Source of the DNA: Desulfovibrio fairfieldensis
Lineage (GTDB): Bacteria; Desulfobacterota; Desulfovibrionia; Desulfovibrionales; Desulfovibrionaceae
NCBI RefSeq assembly: GCF_001553605.1
Contig: NZ_CP014229.1
Span: 1,268,501 to 1,332,500, forward strand
Direction: 5' to 3'
DNA length: 64,000 nt
Below the pieces are notes generated by a model. That model was given only the letters and a program-made list of their open reading frames with translations. It was not told the origin of the DNA and ran no database searches. Of this stretch, positions 26,720 to 35,189 are shown piece by piece. How positions within the stretch are numbered: the first letter of the stretch is position 1; each line of letters begins with the position of its first letter. Both the position numbers and the translations under genes were made by a program.

Positions 26720-28494
26720 AGTGTTGAAAGACGCTGGCGCAATGCTTCGGCATTGGCGGGTTTGAGGTCCAGGGCCTTCTGGTAGGCTTTGCGGGCCTCG
26801 TCTTTGAGGCCCGAGCGCAGAGCGATGTCGCCGTAATGCTCCCAAATGGAGGAATCCACCTGATCACCCAGCTTCACGGCCCGGCGGATTTCTTTCAGGG
26901 CCTCTTCCTGGCGGCCGGACTTGAACAGGGCCCAGGCCAGGGAATCCACAATATAGGACTGATTGGGCGAAAGTTCGTCGGCCCTGACCAGCAGTTTGAC
27001 GGCCCGTTCCAGATCCCGGTTTTCCTCGGCCAGGGTATAGCCCACATAGTTCAGGGCTTGATAATTGTCCGGGTGGTTGGTCAGAATGCCTTCCATTACC
27101 GTGAAGGCGTTCTTCTTGTCGCCGGTTTCGTCCAGCAGGGAACCGAGCAGAAAGGCCAGATCCGTATTGTCCGGCCAGGTCTTGACAGCCGCGCGGGCCA
27201 CTTTAAGGGCGTCCGCCATCTGCTTCTGGCGGGCCATCAGACGGATTTCAAACTCCCAAAAGTCGGGCACATCGGCAAAATCCTTCTGGCCCTGGCGCAC
27301 CACCTTGAGCGCCTTTTCGTTCTGTCCGGCTTCGGCCAGCAACTGGGCGCGCAACAGACGGGAGCGGCCGGCGCTTTTGCTTGTGGGCGGCATTTTGTCC
27401 AGCCAGGACAAGGCCATGGGCAGATCCCGGCGCTGCTCATAGGTCAGATCCGCCAGCAACAGGTAGACCTCGCCGGGCGCGCCGCCGTCGGCCACGATCT
27501 GCTTGAGCAGGCTTTCGGCCTGGAGATAGTGGCGCGAATCCATGAACATGCTGGCCACCGTGAGCTTGAAGGGCACGGTGTCCGGGCCGAGGCGCATGTA
27601 CTGGAGCGCCTTCTCGGGCTGTTTCAGGCGCAGGGAGATGTTGACCAGCCTGAGGGCCACATCCTGGGTGGAAAAATTGAGCTTGATCAGTTTCTCATAG
27701 ACCGTGCGCGCTTCGCGCAATTCCCCGCGCTGCTCGTGAATGAAGGCCAGCTCGGCCAGGGCCTCCACAAAGTCCGGCATTTCCTTGACGGCTTTCTGGA
27801 GATAGGGAACGGCGTCGTTCTGGCGGGCCATGCCGATCAGCGCCCTGGCGTGATAGTAGTCCACCAGGGGGGAGCGCTGCTTGGCCGGAATGCTGTTGAG
27901 CAGCTTTTCGGCTTCCGTGAACTGTTTGCTTTTGACCAGCAGCAGGGCCAGTTCCAGACGGGCGTCCAGAGAATCCGGATGTTTTTGCAGATAGGCGCGC
28001 ATCAGCGTCACGCCGCGCTCGGGCATGCCGTGCTCCATGAGCGCTTCGGCATAGAGCAGATTGAGCGACATGTCTTCGGGCCAAACGCTCAGGGCCTGTT
28101 CCAGCAAAATCACGGCATTGGGGGACTTGCGGCTCATCAGCCAGACGCCGCCCTCCATCCAGACCTTGGCCGGAACCGGAGATTCCTTGAGCATGGACGC
28201 GGCCTGCAACAGGGCCGCCTCGTCCTCGTCCAGCAGGGCCTGGGCGTAGAGCAGATAGGCATAGGTGTTCCGCGCTTCGGGCGAGAGTTCAGCTTCCAGC
28301 GGGCGCACGGGCACGTCCTGCAGGCTGGCGGGCTCCTTTTGCAAGGGCGCGGGCTTGTCCTCGGCGGCGGATTGCCCTGAAGTCTGTGCACCCTGTGGCT
28401 TGTTGCCGGCGCAGCCGCCGCAGCCGAGGAGCGAAAGCGAGGTCGTGGCGGCCAGCGCCAGGGCGCAGAGCAACGCTATGGTTTTACGTTTCAT
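26716..28494 (-). CDS. TPR-repeat lipoprotein
   Basis: 592-aa protein with a lipoprotein signal (LSLLGCGG, Cys about residue 25), a Pro/Gln/Ala-rich linker and at least twelve tetratricopeptide units from about residue 70 to the end. It is probably a scaffold at the outer membrane or periplasm. It is translationally coupled to the LolB-like lipoprotein. Partners and substrates are unknown. It follows the sigma-factor gene after a hairpin terminator. Confidence 0.85.
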   Translation of the reverse strand: MKRKTIALLCALALAATTSLSLLGCGGCAGNKPQGAQTSGQSAAEDKPAPLQKEPASLQDVPVRPLEAELSPEARNTYAYLLYAQALLDEDEAALLQAASMLKESPVPAKVWMEGGVWLMSRKSPNAVILLEQALSVWPEDMSLNLLYAEALMEHGMPERGVTLMRAYLQKHPDSLDARLELALLLVKSKQFTEAEKLLNSIPAKQRSPLVDYYHARALIGMARQNDAVPYLQKAVKEMPDFVEALAELAFIHEQRGELREARTVYEKLIKLNFSTQDVALRLVNISLRLKQPEKALQYMRLGPDTVPFKLTVASMFMDSRHYLQAESLLKQIVADGGAPGEVYLLLADLTYEQRRDLPMALSWLDKMPPTSKSAGRSRLLRAQLLAEAGQNEKALKVVRQGQKDFADVPDFWEFEIRLMARQKQMADALKVARAAVKTWPDNTDLAFLLGSLLDETGDKKNAFTVMEGILTNHPDNYQALNYVGYTLAEENRDLERAVKLLVRADELSPNQSYIVDSLAWALFKSGRQEEALKEIRRAVKLGDQVDSSIWEHYGDIALRSGLKDEARKAYQKALDLKPANAEALRQRLSTL

Positions 28495-28612
28495 TATAAT
28501 TCAATGCCGTTCGGTTAAAAAAGCCGCAACCACGGCGATATTTTTGAAAGCAGGCCCCAACAAGCAATAATGCTTCCATGTGATGCGTCAAAGCGAAGCA
28601 TTTTGCACGCCG

Positions 28613-28645
28613 CGCCGCTGTCCGATTGTCGGGCGGACAGCGGCG
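28613..28645 (-). terminator. Strong hairpin after the sigma-factor gene
   Basis: A perfect 12-bp stem CGCCGCTGTCCG/CGGACAGCGGCG (28613-28624, 28634-28645) starts directly after the stop at 28647. It lacks a long T run on the minus strand, so it may pause or stabilise the mRNA end rather than act as a full terminator. Confidence 0.6.
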
Positions 28646-28646
28646 T

Positions 28647-29795
28647 TTATGATTGTATCCATGCGTCTGAAAAGTCCTTGATGTCCAGGGTGAGGTGTTG
28701 GCGGATTTTTTCCAGAAGCCGGGCCTCAAGCTGGCGGACGCGTTCGCGCGTAACGTTATACCGTTCGCCTATCTCGCGCAAGGTGACGGGTTCGTCGGTG
28801 AGCAGACGGTTCTGCAGGATATACACTTCCTTTTCATTGAGCTTGGGCATGATGGTTTTCAGGCGCGAGCGCACCAGGCCCGCGATCTCGTCCGAGGCCA
28901 GGGTGTCCTCAATGCCGGGGCCCAAGGCGGGCAGAAAGTCCATGCGGCTGGCCCCGCCGGAATCCTCGCCCACCTGGACGTTGAGCGAGAGGTCCGTGGA
29001 GGCCAGGCGCTGGTCCATCTCATTGATCTGGTCCTCGGTCACGCCCAGGCGTTCGGACAACATGGCCGCGTCGGGATCGTAGCCCTGGGCGATCAGCTTC
29101 TGGCGCTCGCGGTTCAGATTATAGAACAGCTTGCGCTGCACCTGGGTGGTGCCGATCTTGACCATCCGCCAGTTGTCCATGATAAACTTGAGGATGTAGG
29201 CCTTGATCCAGAACGAGGCGTAGTAGGAGAACTTGATGCCCTTGTCGGGATCAAATTTGTTCACCGCGCGCATCAGGCCCACGTTGCCCTCCTGCACCAG
29301 ATCCAGCACGTTCTGCATCCAGCGGCGCTGGAAGTCCATGGCGATGCGCACCACCAGCCGCAAATGGGAAGACACCAGCCGGAAAGCCGCGTCAGGGTCG
29401 TTATGGTCGCGCACGCGAAGAGCCAGCTCATGTTCCTCTTCGGGCTTGAGCATGGGAAAGCGGCTTACCTCGCGCAGATAGAGGTGCAGGCTGTCGCGTG
29501 TGCCCGCCGGAGAGGGCAGACGCGGCACGCTCGGGGCGGGAAGGGCGCCGTCGCTTCCTTCCTCCAGGGCCAGCTCCGGCTCGGCATCCTTGTCGTCGTC
29601 CACATCCAGCACTTCACCCGCTGCCAGTTCTTCGCCGTCCAGCAGATCCAGCGTTTCCAGATTCTGTTCTTCGTCCTCCCCGGCTTCGCGCGGAGCCTCA
29701 AGCACTTCGATTTCAGGCTCGACTTTTTTAGGGGCCGTATTGCTTTTTCCACTCTTATGCCGCGTGGAGGGGGCTATCTTATTATTTTTTTTCAT
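28647..29795 (-). CDS. rpoH: RpoH-type (sigma-32-like) RNA polymerase sigma factor with acidic N-terminal extension
   Basis: 382 aa. Residues about 100-375 hold the sigma70-family regions. Region 2 reads [22 protein letters not shown] and [13 protein letters not shown]. The RpoH-type motif is [17 protein letters not shown], and region 4 is [22 protein letters not shown]. It probably directs heat-shock-type promoters. Before region 1.2 lies a very acidic stretch (about residues 27-90), which is unusual for RpoH and recalls region 1.1 of primary sigmas. The ATG at 29795 is preferred to a TTG 15 nt upstream; neither has a strong ribosome site. metH is divergent. Confidence 0.87.
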   Translation of the reverse strand: MKKNNKIAPSTRHKSGKSNTAPKKVEPEIEVLEAPREAGEDEEQNLETLDLLDGEELAAGEVLDVDDDKDAEPELALEEGSDGALPAPSVPRLPSPAGTRDSLHLYLREVSRFPMLKPEEEHELALRVRDHNDPDAAFRLVSSHLRLVVRIAMDFQRRWMQNVLDLVQEGNVGLMRAVNKFDPDKGIKFSYYASFWIKAYILKFIMDNWRMVKIGTTQVQRKLFYNLNRERQKLIAQGYDPDAAMLSERLGVTEDQINEMDQRLASTDLSLNVQVGEDSGGASRMDFLPALGPGIEDTLASDEIAGLVRSRLKTIMPKLNEKEVYILQNRLLTDEPVTLREIGERYNVTRERVRQLEARLLEKIRQHLTLDIKDFSDAWIQS

Positions 29796-29874
29796 TTTAT
29801 TTATACTCAATCACTGCCGCTCGGAACAGGCGGCAATGCTTTATGCTATAGTTTTGGTTTGTCCTTTTCAATGT

Positions 29875-30060
29875 TTTTCAGTACTAAAAACTCAGCCGCG
29901 ACCCGGAAGGCTTTTCCGGTCGGGTAGTGCTGAAAAACGCAAGCCTCGCGTCAAGAGACGCTTGTCGCAACCCCAATAGGGGAATGCGCGCCGCCAATGA
30001 CGGCGGGGCGAGCCGAAAAGCGTGGTTTTCGGCGTAGCGGCCCCCGTGCCTGTTAAACGC
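29875..30060 (+). repeat. Hairpin-rich gap upstream of metH
   Basis: The 408-nt gap between the sigma gene and metH has no gene that I can see. It has a long outer stem TTTTCAGTACTA/TAGTGCTGAAAA (29875-29886, 29925-29936) enclosing CCGGAA/TTCCGG. Then come GCGTC/GACGC, CCCC/GGGG and GCCGAAAA-GCGTGG-TTTTCGGC. The last resembles GGCGAAAA-ACGTGG-TTTTCGCC in the repeat at 55645, so this gap is probably another diverged member of the repeat family. No cobalamin or SAM riboswitch signature was recognised. Confidence 0.5.
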
Positions 30061-30203
30061 CGCAGGCGTAATTATGACACCGGGCGCTTGTTGCTTAGTT
30101 TTTTATACAGCCTTTGAAGGCGGAGAGCAAAAAATGCCGGTCCTCGCCCCGTGCGGGTGATCAGCGTGCCCGTGTCCGCCCGTAACAACAAGAAGTGGAT
30201 AAA

Positions 30204-32609
30204 ATGGCTGACATGACATTCAGACAGGCGCTCGGCCTCGGGCGTCCTCTGCTGCTCGACGGGGCCATGGGCACCATGCTGCAGGCCTCCGGCCTGCCCG
30301 TGGGCATGAGTCCGGAACAGTTTTGCATGGAAAGCCCCCAGGTATTGCGGGGCATCCACAAGGCCTATCTGGACGCCGGGGTGGATCTGCTGACTACCTG
30401 CACCTTCGGCGGCAATCCTTACAAGCTGCCCAAGGAACTGGACGTCTTCGCTTTCAACAAGCGCATGGCCGAAGTGGCCCGGGAAGCCGCACACGACGCG
30501 GGGCGGCCTGTTTTTGTGGCCGGCAACGTGGGACCCAGCGGCCAGTTCGCCAAACCCTTGGGACCGGTGGAGCCGCGCGAGCTCATCGCCGGTTTTGCCG
30601 CCCAGATCCGCGGCCTGGTGGCCGGTGGGGCGGACCTGATTTTTGTGGAAACCCAGTTTGACCTGGCCGAGGCCCGCGCCGCTGTGGTGGCGGCCCGCCG
30701 GGAATGCGATCTGCCGGTCATGGTCTCTATGACCTTTGAGCAGGGCGTCAGCCTGACCGGCTCCAGCCCGGCCATTTTCGCCGAAACCATGCAGAATCTG
30801 GGCGTGGACGTGGTGGGCACCAACTGCAGCCTGGGCCCGGACCAGATGCTGCCGGTGGTCCGGGAGCTGCTTGAAACCTGCGCCTGCCCGGTCATGGCCG
30901 AGCCCAACGCCGGTCTGCCCGAGCTGCGCGGCAATGTGACGGTCTTTCCCCTGGGTCCCGAGGAATTCGCGCAAAAAACAGCAGCCTTTGCCGGACTGGG
31001 CGCACGCATTCTGGGCGGCTGCTGCGGCACCACGCCCCGGCATCTGGCGGCCCTGGCCCAAGCCGTGCGCGGCATGGACTACAGGCCTTCGGAAGCGGCG
31101 CGCCGGGACGGCATTTGCCTGACAAGCCGTTCACAACTGGTGCGCATCGGCGCGGGCGAAGCCCTGGTGATTATCGGCGAGCGCATCAATCCCACAGGCA
31201 AAAAAGTGCTCACCCAGGAATTGCAGGAAGGCCGCTTTGACGCGGCTCTGCAACTGGCCGACCAGCAGGTGGAGGCCGGGGCCGGGGTACTGGACGTCAA
31301 TGTGGGCGCATCCCTGGTGGATGAAACCAGCCTGCTGCCCGAGCTGGCTCAGCGCCTGATCGGGCGGCTGACTCTGCCGCTCTCGCTGGATTCCTCCAAC
31401 GCCGAGGCCATTGCCAAGGCTTTGCCGTACTGTCCCGGCTCCTTTCTGGTCAATTCCATCAGCGGCGAGGCCGATCGCATGGATGTGCTGGGTCCGCTCT
31501 GCCGGGATTACGGCGCGCCTTTCATCCTGCTGCCGTTACAGGGCGCGAAGCTGCCGGTGCAGGCTTCCGAGCGCATCCGCATTGTGGAAAATCTGCTGGA
31601 GCGGGCGGCCGGTCTGGGCATTCCGCGCCGCCTGGTGATGGTGGACATCCTGGCGCTGGCCGTGTCCTCCAAGGCCGAAGGCGGCCGCCAGTGTCTTGAA
31701 ATGGCGCGCTGGTGCCGTTCTCAGGGCCTGCCCACCACCTTGGGGCTTTCCAATACCTCTTTCGGCCTGCCCGCACGTGAACTGCTCAACGCCACTTTTC
31801 TGTGCATGGCCGCGGGCGCGGGCCTCACGTCCTGCATTGCCAATCCTTCGGCCACGCGCCTGCGCGAAGCCGTGGACGCCATGCGCGTGCTCGGGGCCCA
31901 TGATCCACACGCCGAATCCTTCATCGCCTCCTATGCGGAATGGAAACCGGCGGGCGGCGTGACCCTGCGCCAGGGCGACAAGGCCGGGGCCGCCAAAACC
32001 CTGGGCGAGGCCGTGCTGACCGGCGACAAGGAAAACGTGCTGCCCCTGCTGGAGGCGGAACTGGAGGCCGGAGCCGACCCTTTTGCCCTGGTGCGGGATA
32101 CGTTGATCCCGGCCATCACTGAAGTGGGCGCGCGCTACGAACGCCGGGAATATTTTCTGCCCCAGCTCATCCGCGCCGCGGAAACCATGCAGACGGCTTT
32201 CAGCCATCTCAAACCCCGGCTGGAAGCCAACCGGGGGCCCGAGGAGCGTCCGGTAATCGTCATGGCCACGGTGGAGGGCGATATCCACGACATCGGCAAG
32301 AATATCGTGGCCCTGCTGCTGGGCAACCACGGCTTTGACGTGGTGGACGCGGGCAAGGACGTGCCCGCCGAGGCCATTGTGGCTTGCGCCCTTGAGCACA
32401 ACGCGCGTATCATCGGGCTCTCCGCGCTGATGACCACCACTATGGTCCGCATGGAGGACACCATCCGCCTGATCCGGGAGCGCGATCTGCCCATCAAGGT
32501 CATGGTGGGCGGCGCGGCCGTGACTCAGGCCTTTGCCGACGCCATCGGGGCCGACGCCTATTGTCCGGACGCGGTGTGCGCGGTGCGCGCGGCCAAAACC
32601 TTTGTCTGA
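30204..32609 (+). CDS. metH: Cobalamin-dependent methionine synthase without reactivation domain
   Basis: 801 aa against about 1,230 in E. coli MetH. Residues about 1-300 are the homocysteine domain, with zinc Cys in GTNCSLGP and GGCCGTTP. About 315-590 is the methyltetrahydrofolate TIM barrel (IIGERINPTGKK, DVNVGASLVDE, LSLDSSNAEA). About 595-690 is the cap helix bundle, and about 700-800 the B12 domain with VEGDIHDIGKN, whose His ligates cobalt. The C-terminal SAM reactivation domain is missing. Together with metY it completes methionine synthesis. The ATG at 30204 is preferred to a GTG 9 nt upstream. Confidence 0.94.
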   Translation: MADMTFRQALGLGRPLLLDGAMGTMLQASGLPVGMSPEQFCMESPQVLRGIHKAYLDAGVDLLTTCTFGGNPYKLPKELDVFAFNKRMAEVAREAAHDAGRPVFVAGNVGPSGQFAKPLGPVEPRELIAGFAAQIRGLVAGGADLIFVETQFDLAEARAAVVAARRECDLPVMVSMTFEQGVSLTGSSPAIFAETMQNLGVDVVGTNCSLGPDQMLPVVRELLETCACPVMAEPNAGLPELRGNVTVFPLGPEEFAQKTAAFAGLGARILGGCCGTTPRHLAALAQAVRGMDYRPSEAARRDGICLTSRSQLVRIGAGEALVIIGERINPTGKKVLTQELQEGRFDAALQLADQQVEAGAGVLDVNVGASLVDETSLLPELAQRLIGRLTLPLSLDSSNAEAIAKALPYCPGSFLVNSISGEADRMDVLGPLCRDYGAPFILLPLQGAKLPVQASERIRIVENLLERAAGLGIPRRLVMVDILALAVSSKAEGGRQCLEMARWCRSQGLPTTLGLSNTSFGLPARELLNATFLCMAAGAGLTSCIANPSATRLREAVDAMRVLGAHDPHAESFIASYAEWKPAGGVTLRQGDKAGAAKTLGEAVLTGDKENVLPLLEAELEAGADPFALVRDTLIPAITEVGARYERREYFLPQLIRAAETMQTAFSHLKPRLEANRGPEERPVIVMATVEGDIHDIGKNIVALLLGNHGFDVVDAGKDVPAEAIVACALEHNARIIGLSALMTTTMVRMEDTIRLIRERDLPIKVMVGGAAVTQAFADAIGADAYCPDAVCAVRAAKTFV

Positions 32610-32690
32610 TTTCGTCCGCCGCGTGTCCCGCTCAGGGCGGCGTCGCGTTGCATTTATTCGTATTCTTCAACTTTCACATTAAGGTTTGTC

Positions 32691-33152
32691 ATGAAAAAAA
32701 TATTCCTGCCCCTGCTGCTCTGCCTTCTTCTGCCCTGCGCCGCCTGGGCTGAAACGCTGCCCTCGCTGAATCTGGCCGGTTTGACCGATCTGCTGGCCAA
32801 GAACAAGGGCAAGGTGGTGATGCTCAACTTCTTCGCCACATGGTGCCCGCCCTGCCGGGTGGAAATCCCGGAACTGATTAAGACCAGCAAGGCTTACGCG
32901 GACAAGGGCGTGGTGATCATCAGCCTGTCCGTTGACGAGGACCCCGCGCCCGTGCTCCCCTTTGTCAAAAAAATGGGCATGGATTATCCGGTGTATCTGG
33001 CCGGACGGGACATCACCCGGGCTTATCAGATCAGCAGCATTCCGCATAACGCATTTTACGCCAAGGACGGCACGCTGGTGCTTTCCGAGCCGGGCATGGC
33101 CGACGAAAGTATGCTCAAAATGGTTATCGACAAGCTTTTGAGCCAGAAATAA
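32691..33152 (+). CDS. Periplasmic TlpA/ResA-like thioredoxin
   Basis: 153-aa thiol-disulfide protein. A cleavable signal (residues 1-20, ending CAAWA) precedes a thioredoxin fold with the active site ATWCPPCRVE and the cis-Pro region SSIPHNAFY. CPPC sites of this type are usually reducing and serve cytochrome c maturation or periplasmic thiol repair. The stop shares a base with the ATG of the next gene (TAATG). Confidence 0.9.
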   Translation: MKKIFLPLLLCLLLPCAAWAETLPSLNLAGLTDLLAKNKGKVVMLNFFATWCPPCRVEIPELIKTSKAYADKGVVIISLSVDEDPAPVLPFVKKMGMDYPVYLAGRDITRAYQISSIPHNAFYAKDGTLVLSEPGMADESMLKMVIDKLLSQK

Positions 33153-33670
33153 TGGAAAACGACTACCTGACCCGCAAGGCCCATCTGGACGATGTGAAGG
33201 CCATGCACGGCCTGTTGCTGGCCTGCGCCCAAAAGGGCCTGCTGTTGCCGCGCGCGCTGATTTATCTGTACGGGCACATCCGCAATTTTTTTGTGGTGGA
33301 GGCCCTGGACGGCGAAATCGTGGCCTGTTGCGCCCTGGCACCGGTTTGGGAGGATCTGGGAGAGATCTGTTCCCTGGTGGTGCGTGACGATCTGCGCCGT
33401 CAGGGCCTGGGGCGGCGGATGGTCGCGGCCTGCATTGGTGAGTGCCGCGAACTGCATCTGAAAAAGATTTTCGCTCTGACCTATCAGGAAGCGTTTTTTA
33501 CCCGTTTAGGTTTCAGAGTGGTGGAAAAAAGCGTGCTGCCGCAAAAGATCTGGGCTGATTGCGTACATTGCGCCAAATACCCGGATTGTGATGAAACGGC
33601 GGTCTTTCTGGACGTGCCCGGCGCATTGGAAACTGTGTCCGCGTGCCCGGCGGCCGCCGGGGAAAGATAG
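33152..33670 (+). CDS. GNAT N-acetyltransferase, short ArgA-like (N-acetylglutamate synthase type)
   Basis: 172 aa. The acetyl-CoA loop is VVRDDLRRQGLGRRMV. The C-terminal block KIWADCVHCAKYPDCDETAV, with its Cys cluster, is the hallmark of short, stand-alone ArgA-type acetyltransferases in bacteria that lack classical ArgA. It would then acetylate glutamate at the first step of arginine synthesis. It is coupled to the thioredoxin gene upstream and followed 8 nt later by hpt. Confidence 0.8.
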   Translation: MENDYLTRKAHLDDVKAMHGLLLACAQKGLLLPRALIYLYGHIRNFFVVEALDGEIVACCALAPVWEDLGEICSLVVRDDLRRQGLGRRMVAACIGECRELHLKKIFALTYQEAFFTRLGFRVVEKSVLPQKIWADCVHCAKYPDCDETAVFLDVPGALETVSACPAAAGER

Positions 33671-33678
33671 GGGGAAGC

Positions 33679-34221
33679 ATGGCTGAGACGCTGCGGGTCA
33701 AGGAACTTAAATCCGTGTTCACCCCGGAACAGATTGCCGTGCGCGTGCGTGAGCTGGGCGTGGAAATCGACGGCCTGTACGGACAGGAACCCTTGGTGGC
33801 CATATGCGTGCTCAAGGGGGGCGTTATCTTTTTCAGTGATTTGGTACGTGCTTTGCATAACCAGAACCTGGAACTGGATTTTGTCCGTCTGTCCAGTTAC
33901 GGCAAGAGCTCGGCCAGTTCCAAGCATGTGATCTTCAACAAGGATGTGGAAGTGGACATCCGCGGCAAGCACGTGCTGATTGTGGAAGACGTGGTGGACA
34001 GCGGCCACAGCATGCGTTTTCTGCTGGACCAGTTTGCCGCCCGCCAGGCGCGCAGCCTGCGTCTGGCCGCTCTGGTGGACAAGCGTGAGCGCCGTCAGGC
34101 CGACGTGAAGGTGGATTTTGCCGGTTTCGTATTGAATAAGGGTTTTATTGTCGGCTACGGCCTGGATTACGCCGAACGTTATCGGACGCTGCCCGGCGTC
34201 TGTGAGATCATTCCTGAATAG
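33679..34221 (+). CDS. hpt: Hypoxanthine phosphoribosyltransferase
   Basis: 180-aa purine-salvage enzyme converting hypoxanthine and guanine with PRPP to IMP and GMP. The PRPP loop is VLIVEDVVDSGHSM. VAICVLKGGVIFFSDL and LDFVRLSSYGKSS are the usual N-terminal and flexible-loop segments. An AGGGGGA site precedes the ATG at 33679. PRPP comes from prs in the same window. Confidence 0.94.
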   Translation: MAETLRVKELKSVFTPEQIAVRVRELGVEIDGLYGQEPLVAICVLKGGVIFFSDLVRALHNQNLELDFVRLSSYGKSSASSKHVIFNKDVEVDIRGKHVLIVEDVVDSGHSMRFLLDQFAARQARSLRLAALVDKRERRQADVKVDFAGFVLNKGFIVGYGLDYAERYRTLPGVCEIIPE

Positions 34222-34266
34222 CCTTGTTTCGGCTCCGGCGGCCGGACCGTTTTGTGGAGTATTGGC

Positions 34267-34968
34267 ATGGAAGTAAAGTGTCCGCATTGTACCAGCCGTT
34301 TCAATCTGCCTGACAACCTGGCCAAGCCGGGCGTCAAGCTGCGCTGTTCGGTCTGCAAGACCGTATTTCCCTTTGCGCCCGAGCCCGAAGCGGTCTTGCC
34401 CGGCGAGGACGAACTGCCGGATATGCAGGAACGGCCGTCCGGCGGCCGCCGCAAGTTCTGGGTGGCCCTGGCGCTCATTCTGCTTTGTCTGGGAGGCGGC
34501 GCGTACTGGTATTTCGGCGCGCGGCATCCTGATACGCCGCCCACGGAACAGGAACTGGCCAAAAAGGTCGAGTTGCTGACTATGCGCAATGTGCGCCAGT
34601 ATTATGTGGATAATGAAAAGGTGAAGGGCAGGGTTTTTGTGATTGAGGGCCGGGTGGTCAATGAGTTTCCGCAACCCAAGGAACTGATCACCGTGGAGGC
34701 CGCCATTTACGACAAAAACAAAAAGCCCCTGGCTACCAAGACGCAGCTTGCGGGTACCCAGCTTTCACTTTTTCAGTTGCAGGTGCTCAGTGAGAAGGAG
34801 ATGGAATCCTTCCTGAACAACAAGGTGGAGATTCTTGCCAACAACACCAATGTGCGGCACGGCGGCGAAGTGCCCTTTATGGTGCTGTTCTATACGCCGC
34901 CCGAGGATGTGGCCGAGTTCGGCGTGAAGATCGTGGACGTGAAGGATGTGCCTGAAGCGGAAAAATAA
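34267..34968 (+). CDS. Zinc-ribbon (MJ0042-type) membrane protein
   Basis: 233 aa. The N-terminal zinc ribbon has two Cys pairs (VKCPHCTSRF and LRCSVCKTVF, residues about 4-34) of the MJ0042 type. A membrane helix follows at about residues 64-86. The periplasmic domain (about 105-230) resembles DUF3426, with VIEGRVVNEF and FMVLFYTPPED. The function of this group is not known to me. It is the last gene of a possible metH-to-hpt run and is followed by a long hairpin. Confidence 0.78.
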   Translation: MEVKCPHCTSRFNLPDNLAKPGVKLRCSVCKTVFPFAPEPEAVLPGEDELPDMQERPSGGRRKFWVALALILLCLGGGAYWYFGARHPDTPPTEQELAKKVELLTMRNVRQYYVDNEKVKGRVFVIEGRVVNEFPQPKELITVEAAIYDKNKKPLATKTQLAGTQLSLFQLQVLSEKEMESFLNNKVEILANNTNVRHGGEVPFMVLFYTPPEDVAEFGVKIVDVKDVPEAEK

Positions 34969-34990
34969 CCGTCGTCCCTTTCAGTTTTTT

Positions 34991-35036
34991 AGATATCCCC
35001 GTTTCCTTTCCGTGCTGGATGGAAACGGGGATATCT
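34991..35036 (+). terminator. Very stable 16-bp hairpin after the zinc-ribbon gene
   Basis: AGATATCCCCGTTTCC (34991-35006) pairs perfectly with 35021-35036 around a 14-nt loop. The T run lies before the stem, not after it, so it is a poor intrinsic terminator as written and may act with Rho or as an mRNA 3' barrier. Confidence 0.55.
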
Positions 35037-35066
35037 GCGTTCATGGGGTATTCTGCACCGGCCTTT

Positions 35067-35183
35067 GGAGCATTTCAATTTTGGAATGCCCTAACGCCGA
35101 ACACGGTGAGGTGCGCCGCGAAGCGGCGTGGATTCCGAAAAAACCGCGTTTTTTGCCGGAATGACCCCTTTGAAACGTGTAGC
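35067..35183 (+). repeat. Modular dispersed repeat, type A compact copy
   Basis: It begins GGAGCATTTCA and continues TAACGCCGAACACGGTGAGG, GCGGCGTGGATTCCG and TGCCGGAATGACCCC, ending TTTGAAACGTGTAGC. It is almost the 9023-9291 copy without the inserted module. It abuts the 3' end of the transporter gene. Confidence 0.8.
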
Positions 35184-35189
35184 CTTTCA

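Noticed and set aside
29796..30203. Possible cobalamin, SAM or SAH riboswitch before metH
   Set aside because: No B12-box or SAM/SAH aptamer core was recognised. The gap is filled with short hairpins that resemble the dispersed repeats. A covariance-model search (Infernal with Rfam) would be decisive.
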